The notes under the pieces were generated by a model. That model saw only the letters and a program-made list of their open reading frames with translations. It ran no database searches and was not told the DNA's origin. The position numbers were made by a program, and so were the translations under genes. Shown piece after piece: positions 9,986 to 18,198 of a stretch of 64,000 nt of DNA. Origin of the DNA: JACDAN01 sp963827705 (GTDB lineage Bacteria > Actinomycetota > Thermoleophilia > Gaiellales > Gaiellaceae); NCBI GenBank assembly GCA_963827705.1, contig CAWHBN010000011.1, forward strand, positions 1 to 64,000. The letters are read 5' to 3'. Position 1 is the first letter of the stretch. Every line of letters begins with the position of its first letter.

Positions 9986-11324
9986 ATGGCGACCGTGGAG
10001 TCACAGATCGCAGAGTGGCGGGCCTACGTCGCGAGCGCTCCGGGCGTCAACGGCCGCGACGTCGACGAGCTGGAGGATCATCTTCGCCACCAGATCGCCG
10101 AGCTGAACGCGGCCGGCCTCACGGACGACGAGGCGTTCCTGGTCGCCGTGAAACGGATGGGCGACTCGACGACCTGTCCCGGGAGTTCGCGCGCGAGCAC
10201 AGCGGCCGGCTGTGGAAACAGCTCATCCTGAGCGGCGAGGACGAGCAGGCTCGCTCGGCCGGCGGTTGGCTGGAGCCGCTCGTCTTCGCCGTGGCCGCTG
10301 CTGTCGCGATCCAGATCGCACGCCTCGTTGCGGACTTCCCCGACGAGGAGCCGACCTGGTTCGCGCGCAACCTCAGTCTCTTCGTGTTGCCGTTCCTCGC
10401 CGGGTACTTCGCCCGCCGGCGGCAGCTCGACCCGCAGCAATGGGCGCTGGCGGCGGCGCCGTTCGCGCTCGCCGCGCTCGTGGTCAACCTCTACCCGTGG
10501 GACGCGGACTCGTCGACCGAGGAGCTCGTCGCGATCCATCTGCCCGTCGTGCTGTGGTTCGCGTCGCCTACCCGTACATGGGCGGCACGCTCCAGTCGCA
10601 CGAGCGGCGCATGGACTTCGTCCGCTTCACGGGCGAGTGGTTCATCTACTACGTGCTGATCGCGCTCGGCGGCGGGGTGCTGATGGGTCTGACCGCCGCG
10701 ATCCTCGAGCCCACGGGCATCGACGTCGACGAAGTCGCCGCGTGGGTGCTGCCGTCAGGGGCGGCGGGTGCCGTGATCGTGGCCGCGTGGCTCGTCGAGT
10801 CGAAGCAGCGGGTCGTGGAGAACATGGCGCCGGTGCTCACGATGCTCTTCACGCCGCTGTTCGCGGTGATGCTGGCCGTCTCCGCCGTCGTCTACGCGGT
10901 GACCGGGCTCGGGGACGCCTTCGACCGCGACCTCGTCAGCGTCTTCGACGCCCTGCTGGTGGTCGTCCTCGCGCTCGTCCTGTACGGGATGTCCGCGCGG
11001 GACCCCTCGGAGTCGCCGGGCTGGATGGACCGCATCCAGCTCGTCGCCGTCGTCAGCGCCCTCGTCCTCGACGTGATGGTGCTCGGCGCGATGATCGCGC
11101 GGATCGGCGACCTCGGGTTCACCCCGAACCGAACGGCAGCGGTCGGCCTCAACCTCGTCCTCCTCGTGAACCTGGCCGGGGCCGCCTGGCTCTCCGCCCG
11201 ATTCCTCACAGGACGCACCAGGCTCCACCGGCTCGAGCGCTGGCAGACCACCTACCTTCCGGTCTTCGCCCTGTGGGCCGCCGCGGTCGTGGTCGTCCTC
11301 CCGCCGCTGTTCACCTTTGACTGA
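9986..11324 (+). CDS. HAAS/permease-prefix domain integral membrane protein (two frameshifts)
   Basis: Starts MATVESQIAEWRAYV. Residues 1 to about 65 form the helical HAAS (permease prefix) domain: DELEDHLRHQIAEL and GLTDDEAFLVAVKRMGD. The rest is a membrane domain with about ten hydrophobic segments (for example FAVAAAVAIQIARLV, GAVIVAAWLV, LLVVVLALVLYGM). The frame breaks near 10166 and 10562; one base is missing at each, and adding two makes the length a multiple of three (446 residues). Partner of the adjacent PadR regulator. HAAS proteins are thought to be sensors or accessory parts of transport systems; substrate and activity here are unknown. Three bases separate its stop from the convergent thioesterase. 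Confidence 0.8.
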
Positions 11325-11327
11325 GGT

Positions 11328-11771
11328 TCAGCCGGCGCGCCGACGCACCATGGTCGCCAACATCGTCGCCACGTGCACGCGGTCTGCGCCTTGCTCGGCG
11401 TGCGCGTCGCCGCGGCAGACGGTCAGCGTGCGCCCGGCGCGGACGACCTCGCCCTCCGCGACGAGTCTGTCGCCGCTCGCCGGCGCCAGCAGATTGACCT
11501 TCAGCTCGACGGTCAGCACCTCCGCCTCGCTCGGCATCAGGGTCAGCGCCGCGTAGCCGCAGGCGCTGTCGAGCGCAGCGACGACGACCCCTGCGTGGAG
11601 GAAGCCATCCTGCTGGGAGAGGCGCGGCTCGATCGGCACCGCAATTGCGACGCGGCCGCTGGCGACGTCGGCGAGCTCGGCGCCGAGAGTCGCCATCGCA
11701 CCCTGGCGAGCAAAGCTGGCGCGGACACGCTCGATGGTGGCAGCGTCGAGCGGCGCTGAGGCCGCGCTCAC
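11328..11771 (-). CDS. PaaI-like hotdog-fold thioesterase
   Basis: A 147-residue hotdog protein. The signature is QDGFLHAGVVVAALDSACGYAAL, matching the PaaI/4HBT helix that binds acyl-CoA, followed by the beta strands LTVELKVNLLAPA, GEVVRAGRTLTVCRGDA and VATMLATMV. Such enzymes hydrolyse acyl-CoA thioesters in the cytosol, often aromatic or medium-chain. The start is GTG at 11771, overlapping the stop of the upstream metallo-beta-lactamase-like gene (GTGA), so the two are translationally coupled. Substrate cannot be read from the sequence. Confidence 0.85.
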   Translation of the reverse strand: MSAASAPLDAATIERVRASFARQGAMATLGAELADVASGRVAIAVPIEPRLSQQDGFLHAGVVVAALDSACGYAALTLMPSEAEVLTVELKVNLLAPASGDRLVAEGEVVRAGRTLTVCRGDAHAEQGADRVHVATMLATMVRRRAG

Positions 11772-12430
11772 GAAAGCGCGCGCTCGAGCGCGGCACGGTC
11801 CGTCGGCGCTCCGTGCACCGGGAGCACGTGCTCGACAGGCAGCTCGAGCAGCGGACGCAACCCTTCGACGACCTGCTCGCGCGTCATGTCCGGAGGCAGC
11901 CACCGGGGATTGATCCCGAGCCCACTGCCGAAGTCGACGAGCGTGTCGCCGGCGATGACCGCGCGATGGCTCTCGATCCAGAGCACCAGGTCGTTCCGCT
12001 TCTGTCCGGGAAACGCCTCGACACCGAAGTCCAGTCGGTCGCCCGCCGCGTACAGGTGCGCCTCGCCGATCCCCTCCTTGAGGAGCCAGACGACGTCGGG
12101 GCTGCCGTCGCCCGCCTGCTCGGCGGTGATGCCGTACGTCCGCATGAGGTCTTCCGCGGTATCGGGCAGCGGCGTGTAGACGGGTACGCCGAGCCGCTCG
12201 ACCAGGCGCTGCGCGTCGCGCTCGTGCCACGGCGCGGTCAGCACGACCGCCGTCTCGCGCTCGGCTGCGAGCGTCTCGATCTCGCTCGGCGGGGCGATCG
12301 GGTCGAAGAGCAGCAGGCGCTCGCCGTCGTCGATTGCGTAGGAGGAGACGTTCTGATCCCATGGCTCGTTCTGCGTCCAGCCCGGGTGCGGGGCTTGCCA
12401 GTGCCAGAGACCAGGCCGTAACTCGCGCAC
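11768..12430 (-). CDS. Metallo-beta-lactamase-fold protein with degenerate metal motif
   Basis: A 220-residue protein with MBL-fold features: YAIDDGERLLLFDPI, the late AGDTLVDFGSG strand with its conserved Asp, and the closing PVHGAP His. The usual HxHxDH zinc motif is replaced by TAPWHERDAQ, so the first metal site is incomplete and hydrolase activity is uncertain. The GTG start is preceded by TAGCAT at six bases, which suggests a leaderless transcript. It is coupled to the thioesterase, so a role in acyl-group or glyoxalase-like detoxification is conceivable but unproven. Confidence 0.72.
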   Translation of the reverse strand: MRELRPGLWHWQAPHPGWTQNEPWDQNVSSYAIDDGERLLLFDPIAPPSEIETLAAERETAVVLTAPWHERDAQRLVERLGVPVYTPLPDTAEDLMRTYGITAEQAGDGSPDVVWLLKEGIGEAHLYAAGDRLDFGVEAFPGQKRNDLVLWIESHRAVIAGDTLVDFGSGLGINPRWLPPDMTREQVVEGLRPLLELPVEHVLPVHGAPTDRAALERALS

Positions 12431-12436
12431 AGCGCC

Positions 12437-12442
12437 ATGCTA
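12437..12442 (-). promoter_or_regulatory. Leaderless -10 box TAGCAT
   Basis: TAGCAT lies six bases before the GTG at 12430. No ribosome-binding sequence is present between them. It matches the TANNNT element of actinobacterial leaderless promoters. Confidence 0.55.
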
Positions 12443-12541
12443 AGGCGCCAAGGAAGGAGACTGATGCCCGAAGAGCAGAACCGGGCGCGCCTGCGCTGCG
12501 CGTAACTCCTGTCAGCCGCTCACGAGCCGCCTTGGCGCCTT
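12442..12541. repeat. 12-bp exact inverted repeat bracketing an intergenic region
   Basis: AAGGCGCCAAGG at 12442-12453 is repeated inverted at 12530-12541, inside the 3' end of the YjbR gene, where it encodes KAPR. The 76 bases between the arms hold the YjbR stop and the upstream region of the MBL gene. On the minus strand the two arms could pair in the YjbR transcript after its stop. Confidence 0.5.
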
Positions 12542-12838
12542 TTGCTCCCAGGCATCGGTAAGGAGTTCGGCAAGGAAGCTGCGATCAGCGCGGGCAAGGG
12601 TGACGCCAACCGCCGCCAGCCGCTTCCCCCACCACACCTCCTCGCAGATCTCCGGCGCGGCGTGGACCGCCGTGAGTATTCCGCCCTCATCCAGCATCAC
12701 GTTCATGCGGGCTTCGCTCCACAATGTCGCGAAGATCTTGCCGCGAACACGGAACGACGGACGTCCGTGATGATCCAATTCGACGGCTTCGGGCAGCGAC
12801 AGGGCAAGAGCGCGGGCCTCGTCAGCAGAGACAGCCAC
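12512..12838 (-). CDS. MmcQ/YjbR-family DNA-binding-like protein
   Basis: A 108-residue protein of the YjbR/MmcQ family: SLPEAVELDHHGRPSFRVRGKIFATL followed by NVMLDEGGILTAVHA and WWGKRLAAVGVTLA. The fold resembles the CyaY-like/YjbR family; a double-wing DNA-binding role has been proposed, with no clear function known. I chose GTG at 12838 (AVSADEARAL) because further upstream the frame has no good start and it lies 17 bases after the stop of the alpha/beta hydrolase. Likely in one transcript with the hydrolase and monooxygenase upstream. Confidence 0.75.
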   Translation of the reverse strand: MAVSADEARALALSLPEAVELDHHGRPSFRVRGKIFATLWSEARMNVMLDEGGILTAVHAAPEICEEVWWGKRLAAVGVTLARADRSFLAELLTDAWEQKAPRRLVSG

Positions 12839-12855
12839 GGCCCTGCAGATTACGG

Positions 12856-13725
12856 CTAGCCATCGCGCCGCTGGTTGCCGGTGAGGCGCCGTAGCGCCGC
12901 GCGAACGGCGCCGGGCGCCTCGACCCAGGTGAAATGCCCGGCGCCCTCGACGACCTCGACCCAGGCGCCCGGGATCCGCTCGGCCCCGTCCGTCGAGGCG
13001 GCGAGCGGCATCGGGCTCAGTGAGCCGTGGACGAAGCCGACGGGGACGCGAATCTCCGGCAGCCCCGCCTCGAGCGCCGGCAGCTCCGCCTGGATCGACG
13101 GCACCATCGCGCCTGAGCGCTCGCTCGAAATTCGCAGCTCGGGCATCGGCGGTGCGCGTTCCGGATCGGCGAAGTAGGCGGGCCACACGAGGCGCATCCC
13201 CTCGAGCGCCAGCTCGTCGTCGGCCTCGCCGGCCATCGAGAGCTCGTCGATCTCGCGCGCCCGCGCGCGGGTCTCCTCCGGCGTCCGGCGGAAGATCTCC
13301 TCGTCGAACTCCGGCCAACGTCCGTCGCCGACCGAGCCGAGAGCGTCGACGGCAAGCACGCCGAGGAGCCGCTCCGGCATCGCCTCCGCGACGTGGAGGG
13401 CGAGGTGCCCGCCCCACGAATGGCCGACGACGTACGCCTTCTCCCAACCGAGCGCGTCGAGGACGCGGCGGGCATCTTCGACATCCGCCGCCACCGTGTA
13501 GGGCCCTTCCACCGCCGACGGCTCCTGTCCTCGCTGCTGGTACCACGCGACGTCGTTCTCCTCCGCGAGCTCGTCGGCGAGGTCGCGCAGGTAGTCGAAG
13601 GCCATCCCCGGCCCGCCGTGCAGCAGGAGAACCGGCGGCCCACTGCCGGCGCGCAGGCCGGCGATCAGCGGCCCGTCGTCGTGCGTGGTGAACTCGGTCC
13701 ACGTCACCGGCGACGATCGTCTCAC
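12856..13725 (-). CDS. Alpha/beta hydrolase, proline iminopeptidase-like
   Basis: A 289-residue alpha/beta hydrolase. The oxyanion loop LLLHGGPGMAFDYL is the HGGPG motif of prolyl aminopeptidase-type enzymes. The nucleophile elbow is GHSWGGH and the catalytic His is in GAGHFTWVE. The Asp is probably in the strand around VPVGFVHGSLS, less clear than usual. The helical cap between about residues 130 and 210 is Glu-rich. The start overlaps the stop of the flavin monooxygenase (ATGA at 13722-13725), so the two are co-translated. It could be a peptidase or a lactone/ester hydrolase acting after the monooxygenase. Confidence 0.82.
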   Translation of the reverse strand: MRRSSPVTWTEFTTHDDGPLIAGLRAGSGPPVLLLHGGPGMAFDYLRDLADELAEENDVAWYQQRGQEPSAVEGPYTVAADVEDARRVLDALGWEKAYVVGHSWGGHLALHVAEAMPERLLGVLAVDALGSVGDGRWPEFDEEIFRRTPEETRARAREIDELSMAGEADDELALEGMRLVWPAYFADPERAPPMPELRISSERSGAMVPSIQAELPALEAGLPEIRVPVGFVHGSLSPMPLAASTDGAERIPGAWVEVVEGAGHFTWVEAPGAVRAALRRLTGNQRRDG

Positions 13726-14840
13726 GCCCCTTCCGGAATGGCGAGAGCCTGCGTCGTGCTCGCGACGTCCTTCGCCGCTCGCGTCGCGATGTGCCGCGCG
13801 ACGTAGTCGGCGTCCCGCCCGCCGTTCGGGAGCACGTCGGAGGTCAGCGAGTACTGGAAGATCAGCCCGGCGAAGTACAGGCCGGGTACCGCGTCGACCA
13901 CGCCACGCTCGTGGAGCGGCCGACCGTCGCCGTCGAAGGCCGGGAGGTCGATCCAGCTGAAGTCCGTGCGAAAGCCCGTGCTCCAGACGACGTTCGCAAC
14001 CTCCAAGACGCGACCGTCCTCGAGCAGCGGCCGCCCGTCCTGCACCCCAGCCACGCGCCCGACGCGCTCGATGCCGACCGCAGAGAAGTCGGCCTCCTTG
14101 CGGCGGATCAGCGGTGGGCCGCTCGCCGCGATCTTCGGGCCGACCCTGCGGCCGATGCGCGTGTCCGTTCTGAGGACGTGGTGGCCGAAGAAGCGGATCG
14201 CGCGAAAGATCACACGACTTCGACGGCTGCCGTGCGGCACCGGGATCTCACCTTTGGCCGCTCCGGCCAGCAGGCACCGATGGGTCTCGGCAAGCTCGTA
14301 GGCGATCTCGGCGCCGGAGTTCCCCACCCCGACCACGAGCACCTCGCCGTCTTGCAGCTGCGAGGGATTGCGGTACTCGGCGGAGTGCAGCTGGTTGATC
14401 CGAGGGTCGAGTTGTGCGGCGAACCCGGGAAGCTTCGGTATGCGTAGGGCGCCGGTCGCGACGACGACATTTCGCGCCTCGAAACGCTCGTCCCGCGTCG
14501 ACACGACGAACCGACCGTCCTCCTGCGCGACCTGCTCGACCCGCATCCCGGCTAGCACCGGCAACGCGAAGCGTTCCGCATAGGCCTCGAGGTATGCGGC
14601 CATCTCGTCCTTCGTCGGGAACGACCACTTCGGCGCCTCGAACGGCATCCCGGGTAGCCCGTTGAAGCGGGCCGGCGTGAAGAGGCGAAGCGAGTCCCAG
14701 CGGTTGCGCCACGCGTCGCCGACACCCTCGTTCTCGTCGAGGATGACGAACTCTTTGTTCCGCTTGGCGAGGTGGTACCCGACGCTCAGGCCCGCCTGGC
14801 CGCCGCCGATCACGATCGTCTCGTAGGCGTCTGTGTTCAC
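13722..14840 (-). CDS. FAD-dependent monooxygenase (flavin-containing/Baeyer-Villiger-like)
   Basis: A 372-residue two-dinucleotide oxidoreductase. The FAD site is VIGGGQAGLSVGYHL near residue 10. The NADPH site is VVGVGNSGAEIAYEL near residue 165. VVATGALRIPKLPGF and VVWSTGFRTDFSWI are ATG-type family motifs. The GTG start is preceded by AAGGAGGAACC, a strong ribosome site. The family oxygenates soft nucleophiles or carbonyls in the cytosol, and the coupled hydrolase downstream would fit opening of an ester or lactone product. The natural substrate is unknown. Confidence 0.86.
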   Translation of the reverse strand: MNTDAYETIVIGGGQAGLSVGYHLAKRNKEFVILDENEGVGDAWRNRWDSLRLFTPARFNGLPGMPFEAPKWSFPTKDEMAAYLEAYAERFALPVLAGMRVEQVAQEDGRFVVSTRDERFEARNVVVATGALRIPKLPGFAAQLDPRINQLHSAEYRNPSQLQDGEVLVVGVGNSGAEIAYELAETHRCLLAGAAKGEIPVPHGSRRSRVIFRAIRFFGHHVLRTDTRIGRRVGPKIAASGPPLIRRKEADFSAVGIERVGRVAGVQDGRPLLEDGRVLEVANVVWSTGFRTDFSWIDLPAFDGDGRPLHERGVVDAVPGLYFAGLIFQYSLTSDVLPNGGRDADYVARHIATRAAKDVASTTQALAIPEGA

Positions 14841-14947
14841 GGTTCCTCCTTCGCTCGACGTTCTGAGAGCGACGGTAGGCCCGCATCCGTCTCACGACAT
14901 CGCCCGGATCCGCCAACTTCGCGGCTCGACCGCGTGGTTAGTTCTGA

Positions 14948-16586
14948 CTAGACGAGGTCGTGCTCGAAGGCGAATGCCGTCGCGGCGGTGCGCGACGAGA
15001 CGCCGAGCTTCCCGAAGATGTTCTGGACGTGGCGGGCGACCGTGTGCTCGCTCACGACGAGCTCGGCGGCGATCGCGCGGTTCGTCCGACCTGACGCGAC
15101 GAGTCGGAGCACCTCGAGCTCGCGCGCGCTCAGGCCGTGACCCCCAGTCTTCTCGGCGCGACCGGACAGGGAATCGACGCGCCTGACGTCGGGCTCGGCG
15201 CCGACCGCGTCGAAAGCCGCCCGAGCGGCCTCGAGCTCGAGCGCAGCTCCGTCCTCGTCTCCCAGCGCCCTGCAGGCGAGGCCGACGAGGAGCCGAACGC
15301 GTGCGCCCTCGTACGGCGCGTCGAGCTCCTCCCACACCTGCCACGCAGTGCGGAGCGAGCGCAGCGCAGCCTGCGGCTCTCCGCGGGCAAGCTCGACCGA
15401 CCCGCGAACCTGCGCCGCGATCGCGCGGAGCATCGGGCGCCCGTAGTGCGCGTCGATCTCGTCGAGCTCTGCACTCGCCGAGGCGGCGTCGTCGACCTGA
15501 TCCTGCGCCAGGGCGACCTCGACGTACGCGGGAAGGAGAACCGCCCGCTGCAGGGGCTCGGCGGTCTCGGCGAGCGCGCGGCGGAGCGCGCCGGCGGCGG
15601 CCTCCGCTTCCCCTTGTGCCACCCGCAGGAGCGCCAGGCCCGGCTGCGGCTCACGGCCGTAGCGGCTCGCATCGCGGTAGCGCGCCCTCGGCGGCCGCGT
15701 AGTCGCCGCGAAGGCGGTGGAGCTCGGCCTGCTGGTAGTACGCCTGCCCCGTTGCGGACCGGTTCATCGCCTGCTCACATCGCTCACGCGCGAGAACCGC
15801 TTCCTCGAGCGCGTCCGACCACGCCCCGTGCAGCTGCTTGATCCCTGCGCGGTGAGCGAGACAGCGGCCGGTGAACGAGACCAGCTGCGGCTGCGCTTCA
15901 CACCAGCGCGTGAGCGCCTCGGTCCACTCCTGCGCGCGGCGAGGTTCGAACGCCTCCTCGCAGGACGCGATCACGCCGCAGTAGACGACACCTGCGAAGA
16001 ACGGCGAGACCTCTCCGGAAGTGACGGCGACCATGGCCTCGTCGAGGACTTGGAGGCCCTCGTCCACCCGACCCAGCTTGATCAACGCCGCGCCCGCGGG
16101 ATACGACACCGTCGCAAAGAGATCGTGGTCGCTGAACCGCTGGGCGATCGCCGCCGCCTCGGAAGCGGCGCGGTGCGCTCCCTCTGCGTCACCGGACGAC
16201 AAGCGCTGGACGGCGACCGGCAGCAGCAGATAGCCCGGAACGACCGAATCCTCCCCAGCCTGGCCCGCCAAACGCTCGGCTCTCCCGAACCACCCCATCG
16301 CAGGCCCCATCTCGCCCGCGATCGCGAGGTTCAGCCCGAGGAGGACCGCAGCCTTGGCAGCAAGCTCCGTCTCGCCGGCGTCGAGCCGGAGCTTGTGGAG
16401 GCGCTCGAGCAGCGAGTGATGGGCGTCGCGCTCGCCGACGAGCGCCGCCGAGGTAGCGAGCAGCTCGACGTCTGCTGCTTCGAGCGGCGATTCCGCATCG
16501 GCGCGTGAAAGGGCCTCATAGGCATCGAGCCAGGCCCGGTTCGCATACGCCTCGCGACCACGCTGCAGCTCGTCGACCACGCTCAC
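14948..16586 (-). CDS. LuxR-type transcriptional regulator with TPR-like sensor region (one frameshift)
   Basis: Residues 1 to about 460 are helical TPR-like repeats (DAYEALSRADAESP, AMGWFGRAERLAG). The C-terminal 65 are a GerE/LuxR helix-turn-helix: GLSARELEVLRLVASGRTNRAIAAELVVSEHTVARHVQNIFGKLGV in consecutive pieces. The frame breaks near 15661; removing one C turns AEGALPRCE into AEGAYRDASRYGREPQPG and joins the halves (545 residues). There is no ATPase domain, unlike LAL proteins. The frame could also start at 16592, but GTG at 16586 has GAAAAT six bases upstream, the leaderless spacing seen elsewhere here. Target genes unknown. Confidence 0.82.
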
Positions 16587-16592
16587 GCGCAC

Positions 16593-16598
16593 ATTTTC
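16593..16598 (-). promoter_or_regulatory. Leaderless -10-like box GAAAAT
   Basis: Six bases separate GAAAAT from the GTG at 16586. It is a weaker match to TANNNT, but the spacing equals the better sites and it decides between two start codons. Confidence 0.35.
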
Positions 16599-16629
16599 GT
16601 CCCTCTCGGCCGATCGGCCGACGGCGCGG

Positions 16630-16914
16630 CTACTCCGTCATGCGGAACGCGACCTGGTACTTCGCGACGGACGTGCGCTGACCGGGCGTGTCGCCGGCCG
16701 GCATCGCACTCAGGGCCGCGTCGCCGCGCTGATAGTCGTCGTCGGTGTCGAAGAAGACGACCACGAGCGACTTTTCGGCTTCCGGATCGTGGAGAACGAT
16801 GATCTCCTTGGCCGGCACGTCGTCCGGGCGCTCGCTGCCCTCCATCTCGCGCTGCATCTCCGCCATTCGGTCGCTACTCACGCCATCGAAGGACACGACT
16901 CGTGCGAGCGGCAT
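16630..16914 (-). CDS. Conserved small protein, ABM/ferredoxin-like fold suspected
   Basis: A 94-residue protein (MPLARVVSFDGVSSDRMAEM) with a strong AAGGAGG site just before the ATG, which fixes the start. The pattern of IIVLHDPEAEKSLVVVFFDTDDDYQRGDAAL resembles dimeric alpha/beta barrel stress-response or antibiotic-monooxygenase-like proteins, with strand pairs and an acidic loop. No catalytic residues are recognised. Divergent from ltrA with 78 bases between starts. Confidence 0.68.
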   Translation of the reverse strand: MPLARVVSFDGVSSDRMAEMQREMEGSERPDDVPAKEIIVLHDPEAEKSLVVVFFDTDDDYQRGDAALSAMPAGDTPGQRTSVAKYQVAFRMTE

Positions 16915-16978
16915 CACTACCTCCTTGTCGGGACTTTGCATGACTCTAGACCCCTCCGGTCCTCGGAGAGAAGCTGGG

Positions 16979-16984
16979 TAAGGT
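16979..16984 (+). promoter_or_regulatory. Leaderless -10 box TAAGGT
   Basis: TAAGGT ends eight bases before the ltrA ATG. A weak GAGGG lies in the spacer, so a short leader is also possible. Confidence 0.4.
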
Positions 16985-16992
16985 CGCGAGGG

Positions 16993-18147
16993 ATGGCCGC
17001 GACGGCAGTCGAGCACGAGCACCGCGTCACGCCGCGAGAGCTCTTCTTCGACCTCGTCTTCGTGTTCGCGTTCACGCAGGTCGCGACGCTGCTCTCCGAC
17101 GACCCGACGTTCGCCGGGATCGGGCGCGGCGTGCTCGTGCTGGCCGCGCTCTGGTGGACGTGGTCGGCCTACGCCTGGCTGACGAACACCGTCGACCCCG
17201 AGGAGGAGGTCGTCGGCGCTGCGCTGCTCGTCGCGCTGATCGCGATGTTCGTCGCGGCGCTGGTGGTGCCGGGCGTGTTCGAGGGCGACGGCGTGCTCTT
17301 CGGTGCCGCGTTCGTCGTCGTCTGGGCGATGCACACGGCGCTCTACGCCCTCGCCGGCCGCGGGAGCCCCGACCTCCTCGGCGCCGTGCTCCGGCTGGCG
17401 CCCTGGACGATGCTCGGCGCGATCCTGATCCTGGTCGCAGGCTTCACGGACGGCGCTCGCGTCTGGCTCTGGGTCGCCGCGCTTGCGTGCGCCTACGTCG
17501 GCGGCGTGGTGAGCGGGTCGACGGGCTGGCGCGTGCACCCGTCGCACTTCGCGGAGCGTCATGGCCTCGTCCTGATCATCGCGCTCGGCGAGGCCTTCAT
17601 CTCGATCGGCATCGGCGCGACGGGGATCGGCATCGGGCCGGGCGAGGTCGCGGCCGCGATCCTCGGCCTCCTCGTCGCCACCTCGTTCTGGCTCGCCTAC
17701 TTCGACTTCTTCTCGATCCGCGGCGAGCAGCTCCTCCACGACCGCGAGGGCGCGGAACGCGTCGCGCTCGCCCGCGACCTGTACGCGTACGGGCACTTCC
17801 CGCTGATCGTCGGCATCGTGCTCTTCGCATTCGCCATGAAGACGATCGTGGGCCACGTCGGCGAGGAGCTCGACGCCGTCGCGGCCTTCGCCCTCTGCGG
17901 CGGGAGCGCGCTCTACCTGCTCACGTACTCGGCGATCCGAGTGCGGATCGTCCGCCGGTTCAGCGCGAGGAGCGGCCGATTCGTGGCCGCGCTCGTGTTC
18001 GTACTCATCCTTCCGCTCGCGACCGCGATTCCGGCGCTCGCCGCCCTGGCGCTCGTCACCGCCGTCTGGCTGGCGTTGCACACGTACGAGCTCGTGTGGT
18101 GGCGGGAAGCCCGCGCGGAGTCGCGCTCGCTGCTCGCCTCGTCCTAG
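16993..18147 (+). CDS. Low temperature requirement protein A (LtrA) family membrane protein
   Basis: A 384-residue integral membrane protein. It opens with the LtrA hallmark TPRELFFDLVFVFAFTQVA, continues with WWTWSAYAWLTN, HFAERHGLVLIIALGEAFISI and WLAYFDFFS, and has about ten to twelve hydrophobic helices. LtrA was named from Listeria growth in the cold; its biochemical role is still unknown. The ATG was chosen because the family motif begins a few residues later and the upstream frame overlaps the divergent gene. A strong hairpin terminator follows the stop. Confidence 0.9.
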   Translation: MAATAVEHEHRVTPRELFFDLVFVFAFTQVATLLSDDPTFAGIGRGVLVLAALWWTWSAYAWLTNTVDPEEEVVGAALLVALIAMFVAALVVPGVFEGDGVLFGAAFVVVWAMHTALYALAGRGSPDLLGAVLRLAPWTMLGAILILVAGFTDGARVWLWVAALACAYVGGVVSGSTGWRVHPSHFAERHGLVLIIALGEAFISIGIGATGIGIGPGEVAAAILGLLVATSFWLAYFDFFSIRGEQLLHDREGAERVALARDLYAYGHFPLIVGIVLFAFAMKTIVGHVGEELDAVAAFALCGGSALYLLTYSAIRVRIVRRFSARSGRFVAALVFVLILPLATAIPALAALALVTAVWLALHTYELVWWREARAESRSLLASS

Positions 18148-18159
18148 GTCTGTGAGGAC

Positions 18160-18189
18160 GCGAGCGCCGCGCTGATGCGCGGCGCTCGC
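18160..18189. terminator. Bidirectional hairpin terminator
   Basis: A perfect 13-bp stem (GCGAGCGCCGCGC and its complement) with a TGAT loop lies between the convergent ltrA and ScyD-like genes. There is a short T-rich run on the plus side (GGTTTG). Confidence 0.75.
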
Positions 18190-18198
18190 TGGTTTGAG

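Noticed and set aside
12464..12505. Tiny plus-strand frame (13 residues) with an AGGAAGGAG site before its ATG
   Set aside because: Too short to support as a gene. It has no continuation in another frame and runs straight into the antisense of YjbR. Recorded only because the ribosome-like site is good.
15940..15965. tRNA-like T-loop sequence GGTTCGAAC
   Set aside because: Lies inside the LuxR coding region with no acceptor stem or anticodon arm around it. No tRNA was found in the window.
14948..16592. Two separate genes (a TPR protein and a LuxR protein)
   Set aside because: One extra base near 15661 explains the break. Between the halves the restored frame reads through with a natural sequence and no start is needed.
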